Part shown: piece after piece, positions 7,529 to 14,431 of the stretch
Layout of the letters: each line of letters starts with the position of its first letter
Numbering within the stretch: position 1 is the stretch's first letter
Origin: an uncultured Peptococcaceae bacterium
GTDB lineage: Bacteria; Bacillota; Peptococcia; Peptococcales; Peptococcaceae
Direction: 5' to 3'
DNA length: 20,350 nucleotides
NCBI GenBank assembly: GCA_938044045.1
Contig: CALIQN010000043.1
Location: 1 to 20,350 of the forward strand
The notes under the pieces: model-generated
The model's database searches: none
What the model saw: the letters and a program-made list of their open reading frames with translations, nothing else
Told to the model about the DNA's origin: nothing
Program-made: the position numbers and the translations under genes

Positions 7529-9124
7529 ATGATAAAAATAGATAAATTGAAATTAAGCCTTGAAGAATCTGAAGCAGCACTTTTAGAAAAGATAAGAAAA
7601 CTTTTAAACGATGATAGTATTACTACCTATCGCATATTAAAAAAATCTTTGGATGCGAGAAGACGTGAAGCCCCTTTTTTTCTCTATCAAGTCGCTGTAG
7701 AGATCACCCTTAGTGAAAAAGTTCTAAAAAAGTTGGAAAAAAAGGGGGTTAGTCTCTACGATGAGGTTGAAGAGGTCATTAGTTTTGGACAAGAGGTCTT
7801 AAAACATCCTCCCCTAATCATCGGTTTTGGACCAGCAGGTTTATTCTGTGCTTATGAATTGGCAAAATATGGTTATCAACCTATTGTTTTGGAACAGGGA
7901 GAATGTATTGAAAAAAGGGTAGAAAGTGTAGAAAGATTTTGGCAAGAAGGTAAGCTTAATGTATATAGCAATGTTCAGTTCGGTGAAGGAGGGGCAGGTA
8001 CCTTTTCAGATGGCAAATTAACCAGCCGTAGTAAGAGTCCTTTTAATCGCCTAGTATTAGAAACTTTTGTCAATCATATGGCACCACCTGAAATTTTGTA
8101 TGAAAAAAAGCCTCATATTGGGACGGATTTACTGCGACCACTGATTATTTCAATGCGAAAAAAGATTGAAGAAAATGGGGGTCAGGTTCATTTTGAACAT
8201 CGTGTGGTTGATTTTGTTATAGAAAACGATAAAATCGTTGGTGTAAAACTGGCAAATGACAAGATTTTTTATAGTGAAGTGATTGTTTTAGCAGTTGGAC
8301 ATAGTGCAAGAGGACTATTTAGACTACTAGAAAGCTATCAGGTGGCAGTAGAAAATAAGCCTTTTGCTGTAGGCTTTCGCATCGAGCATCCTCAAGATTT
8401 TATCAATAAACATCAATATCGCACCTATGCAGATAGTCCATATTTAGGCGCAGCAGACTACCAATTGACCTATCATGATAAAAAAACAAATAGAGGTGTC
8501 TATACATTTTGCATGTGCCCAGGTGGAGAAGTTGTTTTAGCAAGTTCAGAAGAAGGCAGACTTTGTGTTAATGGGATGAGTTACCATAGTCGTGATAAGG
8601 AAAATGCCAATAGCGCAATTTTAGTTTCTGTAGATGAAAGGGATTATGGTTCTGAGCCTCTGGCAGGATTAAAATTTCAAGAAATGTTGGAAGAAAAAGC
8701 CTTTGCCCTAACAGGAAAAAGTAATGTTGCGCCAGTACAAACTTTGACGGATTTTTGTAATCAAAAAATCACAACTAAGATGGGACAAGTTAGTCCATCT
8801 GTGGTAAACTACAAGCTATGTAATCTTTCTTCTTTGTTGCCAGAACATCTTTATGCACAACTTAGAAATGCCATAGGCGAATTTGATAAGAAATTTTCAA
8901 ACTTTGCTATGGAGGATGCGATTTTAACAGGGATAGAAACTAGAAGTTCCTCACCGCTTAAAATCTTAAGGGATAAGGATAGTTTTCAATCGTTTTCTCA
9001 CCCTAGCCTTTATCCGATAGGTGAAGGCGCAGGCTATGCAGGCGGCATTGTGAGCTCTGCAATTGATGGCATCAAGGTCTCAAGAAAGATTATGAACCAA
9101 TATGCTGGGCTGAAAAAACAGTGA
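7529..9124 (+). CDS. FAD-dependent oxidoreductase, uncharacterised family (COG2509-like)
   Basis: This 531-residue flavoprotein has an N-terminal ~90-residue alpha/beta domain before the FAD-binding Rossmann fold, which begins IIGFGPAGLFCAYEL (GxGxxG at 99-104) with Glu122 for the ribose. A conserved block FGEGGAGTFSDGKLTSR (151-167) and a C-terminal FAD motif YPIGEGAGYAGGIVSSA, where the flavin is likely held, are typical of the COG2509 group of putative FAD-dependent dehydrogenases. Their substrate is unknown. The ribosome binding site AAGGGGG is at 7517-7523. The secreted CAP protein starts 15 nt after its stop, so the two are likely one transcript, though they do not share an obvious pathway. 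Confidence 0.88.
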   Translation: MIKIDKLKLSLEESEAALLEKIRKLLNDDSITTYRILKKSLDARRREAPFFLYQVAVEITLSEKVLKKLEKKGVSLYDEVEEVISFGQEVLKHPPLIIGFGPAGLFCAYELAKYGYQPIVLEQGECIEKRVESVERFWQEGKLNVYSNVQFGEGGAGTFSDGKLTSRSKSPFNRLVLETFVNHMAPPEILYEKKPHIGTDLLRPLIISMRKKIEENGGQVHFEHRVVDFVIENDKIVGVKLANDKIFYSEVIVLAVGHSARGLFRLLESYQVAVENKPFAVGFRIEHPQDFINKHQYRTYADSPYLGAADYQLTYHDKKTNRGVYTFCMCPGGEVVLASSEEGRLCVNGMSYHSRDKENANSAILVSVDERDYGSEPLAGLKFQEMLEEKAFALTGKSNVAPVQTLTDFCNQKITTKMGQVSPSVVNYKLCNLSSLLPEHLYAQLRNAIGEFDKKFSNFAMEDAILTGIETRSSSPLKILRDKDSFQSFSHPSLYPIGEGAGYAGGIVSSAIDGIKVSRKIMNQYAGLKKQ

Positions 9125-9139
9125 TAGAGGAGGAATTGT

Positions 9140-10129
9140 ATGAAAAAGTTGTTTTCCTATATGTTATGCGTTGGCTTATTGATGGGCAGTTTTGTTGTAG
9201 GTAATGAAGTTTTGCTTGAAAAAGCATCAGCTGCTACCTCTCCCACCATTACTATTGAGGTAGATGGCAAAGAAGTCAAAAGTGATGTTCCACCTTTTAT
9301 CAGTAACGGACGCGTCTATGTACCTGTGCGTGTCATCGGGGAATCTTTAGGCGCTAAAGTGATTGGCCAAAAGAGTGAAGTCACCGTTGAAAAAGGTGAT
9401 AGATTCATCAAGATGAAGTTAAATAGTCACTATATTTCTATTAATGACCAAGTATATAAAATTGATAGCCCAGTAAAATATGTCAAAGGTAGATCTTTTT
9501 TACCATTTCGTGTGATGAGTGATAGCCTAGGCTTTAATATTGATTGGGATAATACCGCTAAAAAGGTGATTATTACTACGACCACACCACCAGCCAAGAC
9601 CACAATAGAAGAAGTGAAATACACAGACTTTGACAAGATGTTAAAAGACAATACCTTGGCTTATGTCAAAGATACTGGTTTTATTGCCTCTAAGGCACTT
9701 ATAAAACAGTATGAGTCTTCTAAAGAGAAAAATAAAGAAGAATTTATTAAGCAAGCGAGTGCTGATATTTTAAACTTTATCAACTATGAACGTAAGTTGA
9801 ATCATTTAGCACCATTGACAACCAATGAAAAAATTCAAAAGGTAGCAGAAACTCGTGCTAAGGAAATTGCAACACACTATGCCCATGAAAGACCTGACAA
9901 ACGCTCACCATTTACTGTCTTAGGTGAAAATGGCATCACCTATACCATAGCGGGAGAAAATATTGCCGCCTATCAAAAAAATCCTATAGAAGTCCATAAT
10001 GCTTGGATGAAGTCAGAAGCACATAAAGAAAATATTCTAAATGGAAAATTTACTGATGTAGGTATTGGCGTTTATATTGATAAGAATGGTGAAGTGTACT
10101 GGGCTGAAAGTTTTGTCGGCAATCAGTAA
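9140..10129 (+). CDS. Secreted copper-amine-oxidase-N-like domain plus CAP domain protein
   Basis: This 329-residue exported protein starts with a signal peptide (basic MKK, hydrophobic core, cleavage after ASA at about residue 31). Residues ~36-148 match the copper amine oxidase N-terminal-like domain, seen as two related halves with the hallmark NGRVYVPVRVIGESLGAKV (56-74) and GRSFLPFRVMSDSLGF (117-132). This domain is a common extracellular module in Clostridia and Bacilli and has no oxidase activity by itself. After a Thr/Lys linker, residues ~205-327 form a CAP/SCP (YkwD-like) domain with His246/His249, GENIA (272-276), WMKSEAHKENIL (289-300) and AESFVG. CAP domains are secreted, with varied or unknown roles. 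GAGGAGG (9128-9134) supports the start. The protein is not LPXTG-anchored. Confidence 0.9.
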   Translation: MKKLFSYMLCVGLLMGSFVVGNEVLLEKASAATSPTITIEVDGKEVKSDVPPFISNGRVYVPVRVIGESLGAKVIGQKSEVTVEKGDRFIKMKLNSHYISINDQVYKIDSPVKYVKGRSFLPFRVMSDSLGFNIDWDNTAKKVIITTTTPPAKTTIEEVKYTDFDKMLKDNTLAYVKDTGFIASKALIKQYESSKEKNKEEFIKQASADILNFINYERKLNHLAPLTTNEKIQKVAETRAKEIATHYAHERPDKRSPFTVLGENGITYTIAGENIAAYQKNPIEVHNAWMKSEAHKENILNGKFTDVGIGVYIDKNGEVYWAESFVGNQ

Positions 10130-10135
10130 AGTAAA

Positions 10136-10190
10136 GCTAAAATAAAAAAACCTGTTTGGTCAAATGACCAAGCAGGTTTTTTATTTTAGC
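10136..10190. terminator. Long bidirectional terminator between CAP gene and rplS
   Basis: GCTAAAATA and an A run lead into CCTGTTTGGTCA, which pairs with TGACCAAGCAGG and then a T run and TATTTTAGC. There is one G-T mismatch in about 26 bp, with a 2-nt centre. It can stop both converging transcripts. Confidence 0.9.
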
Positions 10191-10212
10191 CATCACAGTG
10201 GATGGTGTAGGC

Positions 10213-10557
10213 TTATCTGTGGATTTCTTTAATACGTGCTGCCTTACCAAAACGTTCTCTCATGTAGTAAAGTTTAGCACGACGTACACGACCTTGACGT
10301 ACGAGCTTAATGCTAGCAACACGAGGGGAATGAATTGGGAAAATTCTTTCAACAGTTACCCCATAAGCAGTACGACGAACGGTAAAGGTTTCTGTAAGAC
10401 CTTGTCCAGCACGTTTAATGACAACACCTTCAAAAGCTTGAAGACGTTCACGGCTACCTTCGACAACCTTTACTTCGACACGTACGGTGTCCCCAGGACG
10501 AAAATCAGGAACATCTTGCTTAAGTTGACTTTGTTCGATTTGTTTTAAAATATGCAT
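10213..10557 (-). CDS. rplS: 50S ribosomal protein L19
   Basis: L19 is a 114-residue large-subunit protein located at the 30S/50S interface. The sequence is unmistakable: DFRPGDTVRVEVKVVEGSR (18-36), LQAFEGVVIKR, the strongly conserved FTVRR and GVGVERIFP-type segment (here GVTVERIFPIHSP), and a basic C-terminus RRAKLYYMRERFGKAARIKE. The length is normal. AAAGGAG (10572-10566) lies before ATG 10557. The gene stands alone here, without the rpsP-rimM-trmD genes that often precede it. It has its own promoter and a leader hairpin that probably gives autogenous control. Confidence 0.98.
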   Translation of the reverse strand: MHILKQIEQSQLKQDVPDFRPGDTVRVEVKVVEGSRERLQAFEGVVIKRAGQGLTETFTVRRTAYGVTVERIFPIHSPRVASIKLVRQGRVRRAKLYYMRERFGKAARIKEIHR

Positions 10558-10575
10558 GTTTTTTTCTCCTTTCCT

Positions 10576-10620
10576 AATCAGTGCTCATAACCATTTTTTC
10601 TAGCCATCGGAACACTAACT
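10576..10620 (-). ncRNA. Candidate L19 leader (autoregulatory RNA)
   Basis: On the minus strand AGTTAGTGTTC (10620-10610) pairs with GAGCACTGATT (10586-10576) in 11 bp, with three G-U pairs. Above it a second, wobble-rich stem forms from CGATGGCTA and TGGTTATG around an A-rich loop. The element sits between the promoter and the ribosome binding site of rplS, where an L19 leader is known in Bacillota. Identification rests on position and fold, not on a covariance search. Confidence 0.65.
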
Positions 10621-10632
10621 TACAACTAATTA

Positions 10633-10661
10633 AAGATAACACAAAGCAAGATAGAATTCAA
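10633..10661 (-). promoter_or_regulatory. rplS promoter
   Basis: On the minus strand TTGAAT (10661-10656) and TATCTT (10638-10633) are separated by exactly 17 nt. Transcription would start at about 10626, just before the leader hairpin. Confidence 0.7.
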
Positions 10662-10835
10662 GTATTTTATGTTATTATTAAATGTGTTTTCAGTCGCAGT
10701 GTAAAAATTCCTATAATATCTAGTTTCTATTTTTATATTTTCAATGGTAGAAAGTAGGGTAGAAAAGTGAAACCCAAAAGAGTACAATAGTAAAAAATTG
10801 TGTTTTAACTGAGGGAAATAAATTGAGGTGATAAA
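10662..10835. other. AT-rich gap between divergent rplS and the two-gene AAA unit
   Basis: No open frame or stable hairpin is apparent. A TATAAT at 10712-10717 (weak -35, TTCAGT at 10689-10694) and a TACAAT at 10783-10788 are the only candidate -10 boxes for the plus-strand unit. GAGGTGAT at 10825-10832 is the ribosome binding site of the next gene. Confidence 0.4.
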
Positions 10836-11204
10836 ATGGAATATAGAGAAATTAAGTTAAACGTCTCAACAGATGCAATCAAAAGATATAAGTTATTTGA
10901 AGGGATAAAGCTTTATTCTGATGCTTTTCTCTCTGAGGATAGAAAAAGTATCATTTCTAAAAGGGTTTATGTCACAAAAAAACATAATTATGTTTATTAT
11001 GAAAGAGCAGATGTGAATTGGAATTATTGGAATGATAAGACAAAGTCTGATTGGCGTTTTAATACTCATGAGGTTGAGCGTCATATCATATTTGAGATAG
11101 CATCGGATTTAAATCAATTTATTCCATACTTAGAGGAAGAAATTATTGAAAAGCTTATTTTAAAAGAACAGCATGGAGAGATTATCGAAAGACTAGATAT
11201 CTAA
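10836..11204 (+). CDS. Small protein with C-terminal E-x-L-D-I motif, unknown function
   Basis: This 122-residue protein has no signal peptide or membrane helix. The middle is very rich in aromatic residues (HNYVYYERADVNWNYWND, residues 50-67), and the C-terminal third looks helical and acidic. The last five residues are Glu-Arg-Leu-Asp-Ile (118-122). From memory, this recalls an uncharacterised small family named EXLDI for exactly this C-terminal pattern; I cannot confirm membership. The start has GAGGTGAT upstream. The AAA protein starts 46 nt after its stop with no terminator between them, so the two are probably one operon and may work together. A C-terminal motif that is conserved to the last residue would suit recognition by a partner such as the AAA protein. 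That is inference. Confidence 0.7.
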   Translation: MEYREIKLNVSTDAIKRYKLFEGIKLYSDAFLSEDRKSIISKRVYVTKKHNYVYYERADVNWNYWNDKTKSDWRFNTHEVERHIIFEIASDLNQFIPYLEEEIIEKLILKEQHGEIIERLDI

Positions 11205-11250
11205 TGAAAGAACAATCTAGTGAAAAATAAAATCATTTGGAGAAAATTTG

Positions 11251-14200
11251 ATGCCAAAAAAATATTTAGTGGGAAATAGTGAGAATACTTGGCCGCTTGA
11301 GCTTGCCTATCAAAGGGCTGAAGATGGCGATATCATCGTATTAGAGCCAGGTTTTTCTTATAGCCCAGCCAATACAAATCAAAACTTTAACGATGTTTTG
11401 TTTATTGATAAAAATTTAGAATTTATAGGCAATATTACCGAAGAAGATAGTGTAATCAACTTTTCTAATATCATTGCTTCCAAAATAGTCATCAAAAATG
11501 GTGTAAGGGTCAAATTTTCTAATATTTATTTTAAACTGGATCGTGCAGATCACAATTTTTATGTGAGTGAGCATTCAAAATTAGAGCTATCTTGCGTGGT
11601 GATTGAGAATACTTCTGAATCAAATGAGCACTATGCTTTTAGTATAGAGGAGGAAGCGAGCCTTTACGCCAATCGGATTTGGGTAAATGTCGCTTCAAAT
11701 CAACCTATTCTTTTTACACATTCATCAGCAGAGATAAAAAATGCAAAGTTAAATGTTGGTATTTTAGCACTGTCCAATACTCGCCTTAAGCTTGAAAATA
11801 TTACTCTGAAAGCTTCTCAGGCAAATGCTATCAACTTACAGGAATCAGATCTTACCTTAAAAGATTGTGAGATTCGTGGTGAGGGTGTATCGACCTTATA
11901 TGCTGAAAATTCTAATTTAATGCTCGAAAATAATACCATAGAAGCTCTTGATGCCAATGCAATTAATTTAAAGGCTTCAAGCCTTACTGCCAGAAATTGT
12001 ACGCTCCTGGGCGAAATATTCCCAGTCATCTATAGTGAGGATTCAAAATCAGAATTTGAAAATGCTCAGATCAAAGCTCTTGGTGCCAATGCAATCAATT
12101 TGAAGGATTCTACCACTACGTTTAAAAATTCTACCCTTAGTGGTGGGGACAATGAGAAAAAGTTTCCAGCCATTTATATGGAACATTCTAATCTTTATGG
12201 CTATGATGCTATCTTTGAGCAAAAGCAATACAGTAGTTGTTTATATGTGTTAGATAATTCCTACTTGTTTTTAGAGGATAGCAGCCTAACGTCTCTTGAT
12301 ATGCACCAAAGTCGTGGTGTGATCAACGGTAGTATTATTAGAGAAAACCTATCTTTAAATGAATATTCTTATCTGACCAATAAGGATAAGCTTGAATTTT
12401 TTGGTGAAAGTCTTGAAAAAGTAGAACTTTACTTAGGAGAAAACTCTGCTTTGATTGCCAATGAAATTGTATTTTCCAAAGAGAGCAATCAAATGATTCG
12501 ATTAAATGAGTTTTCTCATTTAAAAGCAGAGAAACTTATCGCCAAAGCACTTCAATTAGAAGTGTCAGAGGATAGTTGTTTTATCAATCGTGAGGCGTTG
12601 CTTTCTACAAGGCAAGAGGATGGGGTTAGTAAAACAGCACATCAAGAGCGTATCTTATCCACTGGTAGCGAGGTTAGGGAAAAACTTAACAATTTGGTTG
12701 GCTTAGCACAAGTCAAAAAAGAAATCAATAAGATGATAGGGATGGTTGATTTTAATAATTTACGTATCAAGCAAGGATTAACACCGGAGAATATCGCTTT
12801 ACATTCAGTATTTATGGGCAATCCTGGTACAGGTAAGACCATGGTAGCAAGGTTGATTGGAGAAATTCTCTACCATAGTAAAGTCTTATCTGGAGAAGAC
12901 TTTACTATGGTAGAGGCTTCTGAACCTGATCTTATCTCATCTAGTGTTGGTGGGACAGCGGAACGTACCCAGGCTTTACTGGATAAAGCTAAAGGCGGTA
13001 TTTTATTTATTGATGAAGCCTATACTTTAAATAAAAAAGGTAGCAATATTAACTATGGACAAGAAGCTATCAATACCATGTTAAAATATATGGAAGATCA
13101 TAGGGAAGATATCATGATTATCTTTGCTGGTTATACCAAAGAAATGGAAGAATTTTTAAGGACAAATCCTGGACTAGCGTCTCGTGTGCCTAATAAGTTC
13201 ATCTTTGAAGACTACACACCAGAAGAAATTGTTGCCATGGGTATCAAATTCCTCAGTTCTAGGCAGTATACCTTAGAGGATGAAGAGTATTATAAAAGAA
13301 GTGTTAAAAATGCTTATGCAAGTGCCTTAGATAAGAGCAATGGGCGTTGGATTCGAAACTTTAATGAAAAGCTTATTGCTTCCTTAGCCCATCGTGTTTA
13401 TCAGGAAAAATCAACAGATGTCACAAAGATACAACGCTCTGATATCGATGAGGTGCTAAATATAGGAAAATATGAGCCTTCTGCAAACAATGATAGAGAT
13501 TATTTGGCAGATTTGGAAAACATGATAGGCATTTTATCGGTTAAAGAAAAGGTCAAAGAATTTATTGCTCTGGCAGATCTCAATAAAAAGAGGGTAGAAC
13601 AAGGAAAAGCCGTATCTGAGTTTACCTTGCATTCCAAATTTTTGGGTAACCCTGGTACAGGCAAGACTACTGTTGCTAGAATTATAGGTAATATCCTTTA
13701 TCAAAAAGGTATTATCGCTCAAAATAAATTTATAGAAGTTTCTCGCAGTGACTTGGTGGCAGGCTATGTTGGTCAGACAGCAATTAAAACCAGAGAGGTC
13801 TTGCAGTCTGCACTAGGAGGCGTCCTGTTTATTGATGAGGCCTATTCTTTAAATAGTTCTGCTTCAAGTCATGACTTTGGTATGGAATGTATTGATGAAA
13901 TCTTGAAATTTATGGAAGATCATAGGCAAGATATGGTTATTATCTTTGCGGGCTATACTAAAGAAATGGATGATTTTTTGAATATGAATTTAGGGCTAAA
14001 TAGTAGAGTCCCTAATACATTTTTATTTGAAGATTATTCAGGCGATGAAATTGTAGCAATTGGGTTAATGGGCTTAAAAAAATACGGCTATCTTGTCGAT
14101 GAAGAACACTATGCTAAAATTGTCAAATACAATTATTCGCTGTCAGATGACCATAGTAATGGCAGATGGATTAGAAATTTCAATGAGGACTTGATTAGAC

Positions 14201-14280
14201 AGATGTCATCGAGAATCGCCAAAGATAAGAGTGAAGACTCCAACACCATCACTAGTGAAGATTTGGGAAAAATGCTATAA
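11251..14280 (+). CDS. Beta-helix repeat protein fused to tandem CbxX/SpoVK-type AAA+ ATPases
   Basis: This 1009-residue cytosolic protein begins at ATG 11251, with GGAG at 11239-11242. The frame reaches a TTG at 11248, but the ATG has the better spacing. Residues ~1-450 are a repeat domain of short strands with conserved Asn and small residues, like a right-handed parallel beta-helix. Two AAA+ modules follow. AAA1 has Walker A GNPGTGKT (523-530), Walker B ILFIDEA (584-590), an arginine-finger segment SRVPN (644-648) and NGRWIRNFNE (697-706). AAA2 has GNPGTGKT (799-806), VLFIDEA (858-864), SRVPN (918-922) and NGRWIRNFNE. The modules resemble CbbX, SpoVK and EccA, which are hexameric remodelling ATPases. 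Their close similarity points to internal duplication. There is no signal peptide and no recognised substrate. A terminator follows. Confidence 0.85.
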   Translation: MPKKYLVGNSENTWPLELAYQRAEDGDIIVLEPGFSYSPANTNQNFNDVLFIDKNLEFIGNITEEDSVINFSNIIASKIVIKNGVRVKFSNIYFKLDRADHNFYVSEHSKLELSCVVIENTSESNEHYAFSIEEEASLYANRIWVNVASNQPILFTHSSAEIKNAKLNVGILALSNTRLKLENITLKASQANAINLQESDLTLKDCEIRGEGVSTLYAENSNLMLENNTIEALDANAINLKASSLTARNCTLLGEIFPVIYSEDSKSEFENAQIKALGANAINLKDSTTTFKNSTLSGGDNEKKFPAIYMEHSNLYGYDAIFEQKQYSSCLYVLDNSYLFLEDSSLTSLDMHQSRGVINGSIIRENLSLNEYSYLTNKDKLEFFGESLEKVELYLGENSALIANEIVFSKESNQMIRLNEFSHLKAEKLIAKALQLEVSEDSCFINREALLSTRQEDGVSKTAHQERILSTGSEVREKLNNLVGLAQVKKEINKMIGMVDFNNLRIKQGLTPENIALHSVFMGNPGTGKTMVARLIGEILYHSKVLSGEDFTMVEASEPDLISSSVGGTAERTQALLDKAKGGILFIDEAYTLNKKGSNINYGQEAINTMLKYMEDHREDIMIIFAGYTKEMEEFLRTNPGLASRVPNKFIFEDYTPEEIVAMGIKFLSSRQYTLEDEEYYKRSVKNAYASALDKSNGRWIRNFNEKLIASLAHRVYQEKSTDVTKIQRSDIDEVLNIGKYEPSANNDRDYLADLENMIGILSVKEKVKEFIALADLNKKRVEQGKAVSEFTLHSKFLGNPGTGKTTVARIIGNILYQKGIIAQNKFIEVSRSDLVAGYVGQTAIKTREVLQSALGGVLFIDEAYSLNSSASSHDFGMECIDEILKFMEDHRQDMVIIFAGYTKEMDDFLNMNLGLNSRVPNTFLFEDYSGDEIVAIGLMGLKKYGYLVDEEHYAKIVKYNYSLSDDHSNGRWIRNFNEDLIRQMSSRIAKDKSEDSNTITSEDLGKML
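11785..12192 (+). repeat. Three tandem 44-residue repeats within the beta-helix domain
   Basis: Units at residues 179-222, 223-266 and 267-314 each consist of two ~22-residue rungs. ANAINL recurs at 191-196, 235-240 and 279-284, exactly 44 residues (132 bp) apart. Alternate rungs begin LxLENxT and LTLKDC, LTARNC or TTFKNS. The third unit carries a 4-residue insertion (DNEK region). At DNA level the copies have diverged in codon use, so the duplication is not recent. Confidence 0.8.
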
Positions 14281-14336
14281 AACTTTATAAAAAATACAAG
14301 GTGCTTTTTTTCTTACCTTGTATTTTTTATAAAGTT
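14281..14336 (+). terminator. Terminator after the AAA gene, 22-bp perfect inverted repeat
   Basis: Positions 14281-14302 and 14315-14336 are perfect reverse complements around a 12-nt T-rich loop. The inner ATACAAGGT/ACCTTGTAT stem followed by TTTTTT works as a conventional terminator. The left arm abuts the stop codon. Confidence 0.8.
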
Positions 14337-14371
14337 CAAATGAGGAGAAGTGCTAGGATCTAGAATTACGC

Positions 14372-14400
14372 TTGTAAACCACTCTAGGGCAAGGTATCAT
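14372..14400 (+). promoter_or_regulatory. fumC promoter
   Basis: TTGTAA (14372-14377) and TATCAT (14395-14400) lie 17 nt apart, directly downstream of the AAA terminator and 31 nt before the fumC start. Confidence 0.6.
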
Positions 14401-14431
14401 AAGACTAGTTTAGGAAAGAAGGGAGAACAAC

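Noticed and set aside
10198..10548. Open frame of 116 codons on the plus strand across rplS
   Set aside because: It is the shadow of the certain L19 gene, with a Thr/Phe-rich, low-complexity product and no ribosome binding site.
11248..11250. TTG start for the large AAA protein
   Set aside because: The adjacent ATG at 11251 is the stronger codon and has better spacing from GGAG; the extra residue adds nothing.
10836..14336. The AAA unit as a mobile element
   Set aside because: No recombinase, direct repeats or tRNA target are visible, and base use looks like that of the neighbours. The inverted repeat on the right has no partner that I could see on the left.
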